A DNA stretch of 5,233 bases from an uncultured delta proteobacterium. GTDB taxonomy: Bacteria > Myxococcota_A > Polyangia > Polyangiales > Ga0077539. Each line of letters opens with the position of its first letter. The first letter of the stretch is position 1. Of the stretch, positions 1-4,738 are shown piece after piece. The stretch lies in NCBI GenBank assembly GCA_903860995.1, contig CAIOSS010000734.1, positions 1 through 5,233 of the forward strand, written 5' to 3'. Under the pieces are notes generated by a model. It searched no databases. It was not told the origin of the DNA and was given only the letters and a program-made list of their open reading frames with translations. The position numbers and the translations under genes are program-made.

Positions 1-155
1 ACCGCGACCCGCACGGCCCACGAGCGCCGGCGCGCGTGCTCGATGACGGCGTCGCGGTCGAGCGCCCCGGCGACGGGCTGCGCCTGCGCCGTCGCGGCCG
101 CCGAGAGCGCGAGCGCGGCGAGGGCTGCGCCGAGGCGCCGCGGGGGGTGAAACAC
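1..155 (-). CDS. N-terminus of an exported protein, possibly TolC-like outer-membrane efflux factor (partial)
   Basis: The first 51 codons of a minus-strand gene that runs off the left edge. It starts at GTG (155-153); an in-frame TAG lies four codons upstream (167-165), so no earlier start is possible. The N-terminus is a clear Sec signal peptide: positively charged residues 6-7 (RR), a hydrophobic Ala/Leu core (about residues 8-22) and an AxA cleavage site (A23-Q24-A25, then QPVAGAL). The mature start, LDRDAVIEHARRRSWAVRVA, resembles the opening helix of TolC/CzcC-type outer-membrane factors, where a short 'L..eeai..A...n..v..A' segment follows the signal. That family call is inference from about 20 residues; another periplasmic protein is possible. 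Third codon positions are almost all G or C. There is no Shine-Dalgarno sequence before the GTG. The upstream neighbour on the same strand is the Uma2 gene, 207 bp away. Confidence 0.72.
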   Translation of the reverse strand, partial: MFHPPRRLGAALAALALSAAATAQAQPVAGALDRDAVIEHARRRSWAVRVA

Positions 156-191
156 GGCGCGACCCTACCGCCGCGCAAGACCGACGGTCAA
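156..191 (-). promoter_or_regulatory. Candidate sigma70-like promoter giving a leaderless transcript for the exported-protein gene
   Basis: Reading the minus strand, TTGACC (191-186; five of six to the -35 consensus) is followed by 18 bases and then TAGGGT (167-162, TANNNT form of a -10). The GTG start begins only six bases after the -10, so transcription would start at or within a base or two of the GTG. This agrees with the absence of a ribosome binding site. The boxes are seen in the sequence; promoter activity and leaderless translation are inference. Confidence 0.42.
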
Positions 192-233
192 TCGGTGCGA
201 AGGGCCTCCCAGGCGCCGGGGCTGGAGATCGGA

Positions 234-295
234 GTACGACCGCGGCGTGGTCAGCGAACGCTTCCCCGGTACGACCGCGGCGCTGTCAGCGACCG
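234..295. repeat. Imperfect 27-bp direct repeat (two copies, 35-bp period)
   Basis: Copy 1 is 234-260 and copy 2 is 269-295; they match at 24 of 27 positions. The first 14 bases (GTACGACCGCGGCG) are identical, and a shared GTCAGCGA block follows two mismatches. An 8-bp spacer separates them. A perfect inverted repeat, ACCGG-AGA-CCGGT (292-304), overlaps the end of copy 2. The repeat lies 79 bp or more upstream of the exported-protein GTG and downstream of the Uma2 stop, so it could be a regulator site for the former or a duplicated intergenic remnant. The sequence does not decide between these. Confidence 0.6.
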
Positions 296-362
296 GAGAC
301 CGGTGCCGTAGAGGAGCTCGACACCGTGCGGTGCTGGGCGTCGCGGGCGGGCGTGAGGACGC

Positions 363-953
363 TCAAGCGACCTGCGTCGCAGCGAACGCCACGCCCGCGT
401 AGATCTCGTCGACCATGAGGTCACCGCCCAGGTCGGGCAACGCCACCTTCGCTCCGGCTTCGGCGATGGTGAGCGTCCACGTCCCGTCGTCGTTGCGGCG
501 GTAGTGCTCGAGGCGCGCCTCATCCTGGTTCGCCAGGAGGTAGTGCTGGAGCGACGGGAGCCGCCGGTACGCCCGGAACTTCTTCCCGCGGTCGTAGGAC
601 TCCGTCGAGTCCGAGAGCACCTCTACCAGCATCGTCGGGTTGGTGACGGCGTTGGCGTCCACCGCGGCGAGCTCCTGCGGGCCGCACACCACCGAGGCGT
701 CGGGGTAGTAGCTGTCGCCCGACGCGGAGACGTGAACCTTCAGGTCGCTCGTGTGCACCCGGCAACGCCCGCCCCCTGCGCGCACGAGGTTGAAGAGGGT
801 GCCGATGAGTCGAGCTGCGATCTCGGAATGCGCCGGCGTCCCCCCCGCCATCGCGTACGCGACGCCGTCGACGTACTGCATCTTCACGGGGCTCGCCGCT
901 TCGAGTGCGAGGTACTCCGGGTAGGTCGTGACCAGCTTCTCGGCGGCGCTCAT
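363..953 (-). CDS. Uma2 family (DUF820) PD-(D/E)XK nuclease-fold protein
   Basis: A complete 196-residue protein, the usual length for Uma2. Family landmarks are present in order: an N-terminal YPEYLALE segment (11-18), K24 and YVDG (27-30), MAGG (35-38) with H42 of the 'H..I...L' helix, YYPD (82-85), VEVLSDSTE (110-118), and DRGKKFRAYR (121-130). The PD-(D/E)XK-type acidic residues are D85 and E111, and K124 follows in the conserved D...K segment. The fold is that of restriction-type endonucleases; the cellular role of Uma2 proteins is not established, and they are often spread in many copies through cyanobacterial, planctomycete and myxobacterial genomes. Start: the ATG at 953 has only a poor Shine-Dalgarno candidate. 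Its left neighbour is 207 bp away on the same strand, and the antitoxin-like gene diverges 116 bp to the right. There is no obvious co-transcribed partner, so it appears solitary. No key residue seems missing. Confidence 0.93.
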   Translation of the reverse strand: MSAAEKLVTTYPEYLALEAASPVKMQYVDGVAYAMAGGTPAHSEIAARLIGTLFNLVRAGGGRCRVHTSDLKVHVSASGDSYYPDASVVCGPQELAAVDANAVTNPTMLVEVLSDSTESYDRGKKFRAYRRLPSLQHYLLANQDEARLEHYRRNDDGTWTLTIAEAGAKVALPDLGGDLMVDEIYAGVAFAATQVA

Positions 954-989
954 GGCGCTTACCGTACACCCGCCGACGCTCGCCTTCGA
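954..989 (-). promoter_or_regulatory. Candidate promoter immediately before the Uma2 start
   Basis: On the minus strand TACGGT (966-961) forms a TANNNT-type -10, and the Uma2 ATG begins seven bases later. A weak -35 candidate, TCGAAG (989-984; three of six), lies 17 bases upstream of the -10. The spacing mirrors that seen before the GTG at 155, which makes a near-leaderless transcript possible. The -35 is poor and chance occurrence is a real alternative. Confidence 0.28.
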
Positions 990-1069
990 TGCCTCACCCC
1001 GCCGCCCAGGTGAGCCCGCGAGGGGAACGGTATCCGCGCCGAGTGCGGGTCACACGGTGCGGTCCCGAG

Positions 1070-1384
1070 ATGCAGCCCGTCGAACAGGTCTTCGACGCCA
1101 TCCGTGCGCTGACGCCGGTCGAGCGGTTGCGACTGGTCGAACGCGTGGTGCTCAGCGTCGCCGAGGAGGCCGCGCCGCCCGCGACCGAGGCCGACACCTA
1201 CGACGACATCGTGGAAGAAGGCGGTCTGCTCGTCGCAACCGCTCGCGCTCCCGCAAGCCCTGGTCGGCTGAAGTGCGGTGCGCGGTGCGCGGTGCGCGTG
1301 GCGGGCACGGCCGGAGTCCTGATGGTGGGCGGCCATGGTCGACCACGTCCTTCGTGCCGGCACCCGGCAGCGGACGCCCGGTGA
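1070..1384 (+). pseudogene. Addiction-module-antitoxin-like small protein, probably C-terminally eroded
   Basis: The reading frame opens at ATG 1070 and stops at 1384 (104 codons). Residues 1-57 look genuinely coding: an amphipathic helix (VEQVFDAIRALTPVERLRLV, residues 4-23) followed by an acidic segment with TYDDIVEEGG. The 'I..L...ERL.LVE.V' pattern is typical of short addiction-module antitoxin components that precede PIN or RelE-type toxins. From about residue 58 (near 1240) codon use deteriorates, the peptide becomes Gly/Arg/Pro-rich and runs through a 7-bp tandem repeat. This suggests that the original C-terminus was lost and the frame continues into former non-coding DNA. No toxin-like ORF follows. 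A GTG at 1043 is an alternative start, but the helix begins just after ATG 1070. The family assignment is inference from pattern; a functional short antitoxin cannot be excluded. Confidence 0.5.
1273..1298. repeat. Tandem 7-bp repeat GTGCGCG
   Basis: Three exact head-to-tail copies of GTGCGCG (1278-1284, 1285-1291, 1292-1298), preceded by a five-base partial unit GTGCG (1273-1277). It lies within the eroded tail of the antitoxin-like frame, where coding signal has already faded. This is consistent with a slippage-generated intergenic repeat. Confidence 0.8.
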
Positions 1385-1442
1385 TGTTCTCGGTGATGCG
1401 CACCCGCAGCTCTCGCGGCGCTGAGAACCCGGCCGCGTCCCC

Positions 1443-1655
1443 TCACGCCCGCGGGTACAGCGCCACCCGCCACGGTAGGTACGCGACCGGCTCGCCGTGG
1501 CCCTCCTCCGACGCCCACGTGGCCGCCCGCCGCGCGTCGTCGAGCCCGTCGATGAGGCCGTGCTGGTTCAGCGCGATCCCGAGCGCCTCGCGCAGCGCCG
1601 TCTCGCCGCCGGTGCAGACGATGGAGTGCAGCTCGTCGATTCCGTCGCCGAGCAC
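1443..1655 (-). CDS. Small hypothetical protein (70 residues), unrecognised family
   Basis: I do not recognise this family. The segment from GTG 1655 to the TGA at 1445-1443 has an excellent coding signature: all but about two of its 70 codons end in G or C. The open frame continues upstream to a GTG at 1844, but codon use upstream is worse and passes through a 9-bp tandem repeat, so I prefer the short start. The protein opens LGDGIDELHSIVC and contains a likely helical core, ALREALGIALNQHGLIDGL (residues 20-38). It ends in a Trp/Pro/Tyr-rich tail (VAYLPWRVALYPRA). There is no signal peptide or membrane segment. The same frame stays coding-like after its stop (to about 1330), so it may be part of a longer gene broken by the TGA. 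It is surrounded by remnants, so it may be a fragment rather than a working gene. Confidence 0.45.
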   Translation of the reverse strand: MLGDGIDELHSIVCTGGETALREALGIALNQHGLIDGLDDARRAATWASEEGHGEPVAYLPWRVALYPRA

Positions 1656-1692
1656 AAGGCGTCGGAGCGCCTGTCCGCCCAAGCCGGTCGCT

Positions 1693-1719
1693 CCCTTGCG
1701 ACCCTTGCGACCCTTGCGG
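1693..1719. repeat. Tandem 9-bp repeat CCCTTGCGA (three units), next to a C9 tract
   Basis: Two exact units of CCCTTGCGA (1693-1701, 1702-1710) and a third with a final G (1711-1719). A run of nine C residues follows at 1724-1732. On the minus strand it would read as repeated RKG tripeptides, but third positions there are not GC-biased, so a non-coding repeat is more likely. It sits between the transposase-like remnant and the 70-residue ORF. Confidence 0.8.
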
Positions 1720-1754
1720 TTCTCCCCCCCCCTGCGGAGCCCAAGGCATGGCCG

Positions 1755-1940
1755 TGATGGCGCACCAGCGACGTCCGCGGCGTCGGGCTCGTCGTGCGCG
1801 ACTCGCACCCCCGCGTGCAGGTTGAACCCACCCACCCATGCCACGAGCCCAAGCGACGAATGCCGCAGCGGCCCAGCGGCGTGCTTCTCCTCGTCGTCCT
1901 CGCGAGCGCCGCGAAGTCGTCGCGCACGAGACCATGGTCC
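1755..1940 (-). pseudogene. Frameshifted fragment resembling an IS91-type transposase
   Basis: Minus-strand coding-like sequence begins near 1940 (VDHGLVRDDFAALA) and changes frame around 1899-1910. It continues in another frame as EDDEEKHAAGPLRHSSLG... and then WVGGFNLHAGVRVAHDEPDA, fading out near 1755. The block GFNLHAGVRV (1829-1800) is like the 'GF.LHA.V.V' segment of IS91/ISCR-type (Y2, HUH) transposases, and the acidic stretch before it is also common there. Everything downstream in that family, including the 'CRY..RPP' region, is missing, and no catalytic residues are preserved. The family identification rests on about ten residues and is inference. The frame change and abrupt loss of codon bias are directly visible. 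It would be a mobile-element relic rather than an active element; I found no ends or target duplication. Confidence 0.38.
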
Positions 1941-2096
1941 ACCCCAAGGCGGAGGGGTGGCGGATCATCCCGACGCAGCAGGACCCTCGTCGGCGGCGAG
2001 GCCCGACGCCCAAACCCGCGGCCCCGCAACCGATTGCACCGCCCCGGAAGCACGGCGCTTGCGCCAACCCGTACGCCGAACCCCAGGCCGCGGCGC

Positions 2097-2113
2097 TATA
2101 ACCCGTCCCGGAG
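2097..2113 (+). promoter_or_regulatory. Shine-Dalgarno GGAG and possible -10 (TATAAC) of the CDF gene
   Basis: GGAG at 2110-2113 is five bases before the ATG at 2119 and supports that start. TATAAC (2097-2102) is the only AT-rich hexamer in the area and could be a -10, but no convincing -35 lies 16-19 bases upstream, and it would leave a very short leader. No MerR/CueR-type dyad is visible, so metal-responsive control cannot be read from the sequence. Confidence 0.45.
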
Positions 2114-2118
2114 CGTCG

Positions 2119-3105
2119 ATGACCCACGACCACGACCACGAGCACGAGCACGAGCACGACCCCGGCCACGAGCACCCGGGCCATCACCACGGCGTCGCGG
2201 TCGCGGCCCCCGCGCCGGGATCGGCCTTCGCCGTGGGCGTCGTGCTCAACGTGGCCTTCGTGGTGGTCGAGTCGGTGTTCGGCGTGCTCGCCCACTCGAT
2301 GGCCCTGCTCGCCGACGCCGCGCACAACCTCGGCGACGTGCTCGGGCTGCTGCTCGCCTGGGGCGCCGCGGTGCTCGCCCGCCGCCCGCCGTCGCCCCGG
2401 CGCACCTACGGCCTGCGGCGCAGCACCATCCTCGCGGCGCTGGCCAACGCGGTGCTGCTGCTCGTCGCCGTCGGGGTCGTCTGCCGCGAGGCCGTGCTGC
2501 GCCTGGGCGCGCCGACGCCGGTGCCGGGGGTCACGGTGATCGCCGTCGCGGCCGTCGGGGTGCTGGTCAACGGCGCGTCGGCGATGATGTTCCATCGGTC
2601 GCGGAAGACCGACGCCAACGCGCGCGGGGCCTTCCTGCACCTGGTGAGCGACGCGCTGGTCTCCCTCGGCGTGGTCGTGGCGGGCCTCGTCATGTGGCGC
2701 ACCCACTGGTGGTGGCTCGACCCCGCGATGAGCCTCGCGGTCTCGCTAATCATCGTAGGCGGCGCCTGGTCGCTCTTGAAGGAGGCCCTCGACCTCAGCC
2801 TCGACGCCGTGCCGCGCCACATCAAGATCGCGGCCGTGGAGGAATACCTCCTCGGGCTCCCGGATGTGCGCGGCGTGCACGACCTCCACGTGTGGTCGCT
2901 CAGCACCACCGACGTCGCGATGACCGCGCACCTGGTCATGCCTGCGGGCGCCGCGACGCGGGCGATGCAGCGCGGCGTCGTCGACGCGATGCGCACGCGC
3001 TTCGGCATCGGGCACACGACCCTGCAGGTGGAGGACCTCGCCGCGGACGGCGAGTTCGACCCCGACTGTCAGCACGCGGACGGCTGTCGACCCACGTCGC
3101 CGTAG
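2119..3105 (+). CDS. czcD: Cation diffusion facilitator (CDF) family zinc/heavy-metal exporter, CzcD/ZitB type
   Basis: A complete 328-residue inner-membrane metal/proton antiporter. The N-terminus carries a His-rich cytoplasmic segment (residues 3-24, repeated HD/HE pairs then HHH). Six membrane helices follow at roughly 36-58, 62-86, 103-126, 137-158, 170-193 and 198-218. The transport site is intact: HNLGD in TM2 (H69, D73) and HLVSD in TM5 (H174, D178). This HxxxD/HxxxD pairing is typical of zinc-type CDFs of the ZitB/CzcD/ZnT group. The cytosolic domain contains VHDLHVWSL, a conserved metal-binding and dimerisation strand. The C-terminus ends with an extra C-x-H-x3-C cluster (C317, H319, C323) that could bind metal. 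Start: ATG 2119 has a GGAG at five-base spacing; the open frame extends far upstream but has poor codon use there. The CotH-like gene follows 36 bp later on the same strand, so co-transcription is plausible. Substrate (Zn, perhaps Cd/Co) is inferred from family motifs. Confidence 0.95.
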   Translation: MTHDHDHEHEHEHDPGHEHPGHHHGVAVAAPAPGSAFAVGVVLNVAFVVVESVFGVLAHSMALLADAAHNLGDVLGLLLAWGAAVLARRPPSPRRTYGLRRSTILAALANAVLLLVAVGVVCREAVLRLGAPTPVPGVTVIAVAAVGVLVNGASAMMFHRSRKTDANARGAFLHLVSDALVSLGVVVAGLVMWRTHWWWLDPAMSLAVSLIIVGGAWSLLKEALDLSLDAVPRHIKIAAVEEYLLGLPDVRGVHDLHVWSLSTTDVAMTAHLVMPAGAATRAMQRGVVDAMRTRFGIGHTTLQVEDLAADGEFDPDCQHADGCRPTSP

Positions 3106-3141
3106 ACGCGTCGCGCGCTTTGGGATGACCCTCCGGCGCGG

Positions 3142-4461
3142 ATGTCCCACCGCCCATCGACCCGTCGCCGCAGCGCCCGCGGGCTGCTCGTGTTCCTTGC
3201 CGCGCTCGCCCCGGCGGCCTGCTCGTCGCCCGACGCCGCCCCCGCGGACGCCTCCGTCGCCCTGGACCTGGGGCTGGACGTGGGTGACCACCTCGTCGAC
3301 GCGGCCGCGCCCGGGATGGACGCCGCGGACGACCGCGCGAGCGCTCCGGCGCTCGACGCCGGACCCGCCGCCGCGGTGGGAGACGGCGCCACGCCGATGA
3401 CCTTCCGCGACGAGACCCTGGCCGAGTTTCGCATCGACCTCGCGCCCGCCGACCTCGCCGCGATGCTCACCGAGGGCAACGACTCGCGCGTGCCGATGAC
3501 CCTCCGCTACCTGGGCGGCGCCTACCCCGGGACCATCCGGCAGCGCCTCGGCAACAACTCCCGCTGCGGCGCGCTGCGGCAGTTTCGCCTCGACTTCCCG
3601 ATGCCCATCACCTTCCCCGACGGGTACCGCAGCGACCGCTTCGAGACCGACCGCGGGCGCTGCTACGTCCTCCACGAGTGGCTCTCCGCGGGCGTGATGC
3701 GCCGCGTGGCGGCGATGCACCCCGAGCTGCGCCTGCACGTGAAGTACACCAACGTCGTCGTGATCTACTTCAACGACGCGCTCTATCACGTCGAGACGCT
3801 CACCGAGGACGTCAACCGCGACCTCGGGCAGCGCCTCGAGGGCACGCGCAACGTCACCTTCTATGAGAACGGCTGCTACCTCGCGCCGACCACGGGCTTC
3901 ATCGGCGAGTTCTGCCGCACCTTCGACCGCGCGCGCCTGTCGACCCTCCTGGACATCCCCGTGTACCTGCAGTGGGCGGCGACGGTGAAGGCCCTCGCGC
4001 CCGGCGACAACTACCCCGACCACCCCTACAACTGGGTGCTGATGCGCAACGACGACACGGGCATCGCGCGCCCGCTCGGCGATGACTGGGACGAGGTGCC
4101 GGCCCTCGAGCCCGACGCGACCGCCGACCCCTTCGCGCCGACCCATCCGTCGGGCGACCTCCAGCGGCACTTCACCGCGCTGCTCGCCGAGCCCGACCTG
4201 CGCGAGCGCTACGTGGCCAACCTCCGCGACGCGCGCGCCGCGATGGACCCGGCGGTGACGCTCCCGCTGCTCGCGATGAAATACGCCCAGGTGCGGGACC
4301 TCCTCACGCGCGTTCCGGGCATCCCCCTCACGCTGGAGCAATACGACAACCTGTATTCCGTGAGCGGCGAGGTGCCGCGCTTCCTGCGCGAGCGCTACGA
4401 CTTCCTCGGCGCGCTGACCGGCGCCGGGGGCGACGCGGGCGCGCGCGGCGACCGACCCTGA
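3142..4461 (+). CDS. CotH-kinase-like surface lipoprotein
   Basis: A 439-residue protein. The N-terminus is a lipoprotein-type signal: an Arg-rich start (residues 8-13), hydrophobic core LLVFLAALAPAAC and a probable lipidated C27, although Pro at the -3 position makes the lipobox imperfect. A low-complexity Asp/Ala linker (about 30-85) follows, as in many myxobacterial lipoproteins. The rest resembles CotH-family atypical kinases: a substrate-like 'RG.SR' equivalent at RQRLGNNSR (133-141) followed by FRLDF; VVVIYFNDALYHVETLTEDVN (about 205-225), matching the family 'V.V.iNG.Y.G.Y...E.vd' strand pair; GDNYPDHPYNW (288-298); and PLGDDWDE (311-318), corresponding to the 'PWDlD' metal-binding motif. 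CotH proteins phosphorylate spore-coat or surface proteins, but the substrate here is unknown. GND-type variation (N instead of G after the conserved Asn, DDWD instead of DLD) makes activity uncertain. No good Shine-Dalgarno is seen. It follows the CDF gene by 36 bp and converges on the minus-strand lipoprotein gene. Confidence 0.72.
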   Translation: MSHRPSTRRRSARGLLVFLAALAPAACSSPDAAPADASVALDLGLDVGDHLVDAAAPGMDAADDRASAPALDAGPAAAVGDGATPMTFRDETLAEFRIDLAPADLAAMLTEGNDSRVPMTLRYLGGAYPGTIRQRLGNNSRCGALRQFRLDFPMPITFPDGYRSDRFETDRGRCYVLHEWLSAGVMRRVAAMHPELRLHVKYTNVVVIYFNDALYHVETLTEDVNRDLGQRLEGTRNVTFYENGCYLAPTTGFIGEFCRTFDRARLSTLLDIPVYLQWAATVKALAPGDNYPDHPYNWVLMRNDDTGIARPLGDDWDEVPALEPDATADPFAPTHPSGDLQRHFTALLAEPDLRERYVANLRDARAAMDPAVTLPLLAMKYAQVRDLLTRVPGIPLTLEQYDNLYSVSGEVPRFLRERYDFLGALTGAGGDAGARGDRP

Positions 4462-4475
4462 GCGGCGTCGCTCAG
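4458..4475. terminator. Hairpin spanning both convergent stop codons, possible bidirectional terminator
   Basis: CTGAGCG (4458-4464) and CGCTCAG (4469-4475) form a perfect 7-bp stem with a GCGT loop. The plus-strand stop TGA of the CotH-like gene (4459-4461) and the minus-strand stop of the small lipoprotein gene (TCA, 4472-4474) both lie in the stem arms. There is no T-run on either side, so intrinsic termination would be of the T-less type. Function is inferred from position. Confidence 0.45.
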
Positions 4476-4738
4476 CCCTCGAAGGCGTAGCCCAGGAGCT
4501 GCTCCATCACCTGAGCCTCGCAGCCCGGGTCGGGGGAGACGAAGTGGTCCGTGCCCGCGCCGCCGCCGCCGCCGCCGCCGCCGCCGAACCAGTCGTTGGA
4601 GTTCACCTCGTTCTGGGTGACGAAGTCCGCGAGGCGCCCGTGGCCGCGGCGTCGTCGCGGGTCGCGTCGGGGGGCGCCTCGCTGGAGGCGCAGCCGAGCG
4701 GCAGCGCCGCGAGGGCACCGGAGCCGACGAGTGATCAC
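4472..4738 (-). pseudogene. Small lipoprotein-like gene with its signal peptide in a displaced frame
   Basis: An open frame of 88 codons starts at GTG 4738, overlapping the MgtE TGA as GTGA, and stops at 4472. Read straight through, its first 34 residues are Arg-rich with poor third positions. In the neighbouring frame the same DNA (about 4640-4725) reads LVGSGALAALPLGCAS followed by SEAPPDATRDDAAATG. That is a convincing lipoprotein signal with an LxGC lipobox and near-perfect G/C third positions. This frame has no start codon after the MgtE stop. The first frame then recovers a coding look: ADFVTQNEVNSNDWF, nine Gly, and GTDHFVSPDPGCEAQ to YAFEG. The simplest reading is one small lipoprotein gene with an extra base near the start and a missing base near 4640, from real decay or from assembly errors. 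Family is unrecognised. The overlap implies translational coupling to MgtE. Confidence 0.6.
4560..4586. repeat. Trinucleotide microsatellite (CCG)9
   Basis: Nine uninterrupted CCG units. On the minus strand they encode nine consecutive glycines between NDWF and AGTDHF in the small lipoprotein-like gene. Copy-number change here would alter the length of a Gly linker but not the frame. Confidence 0.9.

Noticed and set aside
322..333. Hairpin CACC-GTGC-GGTG as Uma2 terminator
   Set aside because: Only a 4-bp stem and no T-run; too weak to call.
1386..1428. Inverted repeat GTTCTC...GAGAAC
   Set aside because: Six-base arms 31 bases apart are expected by chance at this length; no link to a mobile-element end.
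1838..2101. 87-codon plus-strand ORF upstream of the CDF gene
   Set aside because: Only about 26 codons in the middle (VAHETMVHPKAEGWRIIP) look coding; both ends are low-quality and there is no ribosome binding site. It is antisense to the transposase-like fragment. I could not choose it over chance.
928..2118. Long plus-strand open frame continuous with the CDF gene
   Set aside because: It has poor third-position bias, Arg/Pro/Ser-rich low-complexity peptide, and overlaps better genes; the CDF start is fixed by GGAG-N5-ATG at 2119.
1198..2706. 502-codon minus-strand open frame
   Set aside because: Antisense shadow of the CDF gene; His/Arg/Gly-rich composition typical of GC-rich antisense frames.
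1794..3128. 444-codon plus-strand frame overlapping the CDF gene
   Set aside because: Arg/Pro-rich out-of-frame shadow of the membrane protein; no family motifs.
2746..4341. 531-codon minus-strand open frame
   Set aside because: Antisense to the CotH-like gene with Val/Arg/Gly-rich peptide and no domain pattern.
4560..4586. Phase-variation switch at the CCG tract
   Set aside because: The unit is three bases, so copy-number change cannot shift the frame; the frame changes lie about 50-165 bp away.
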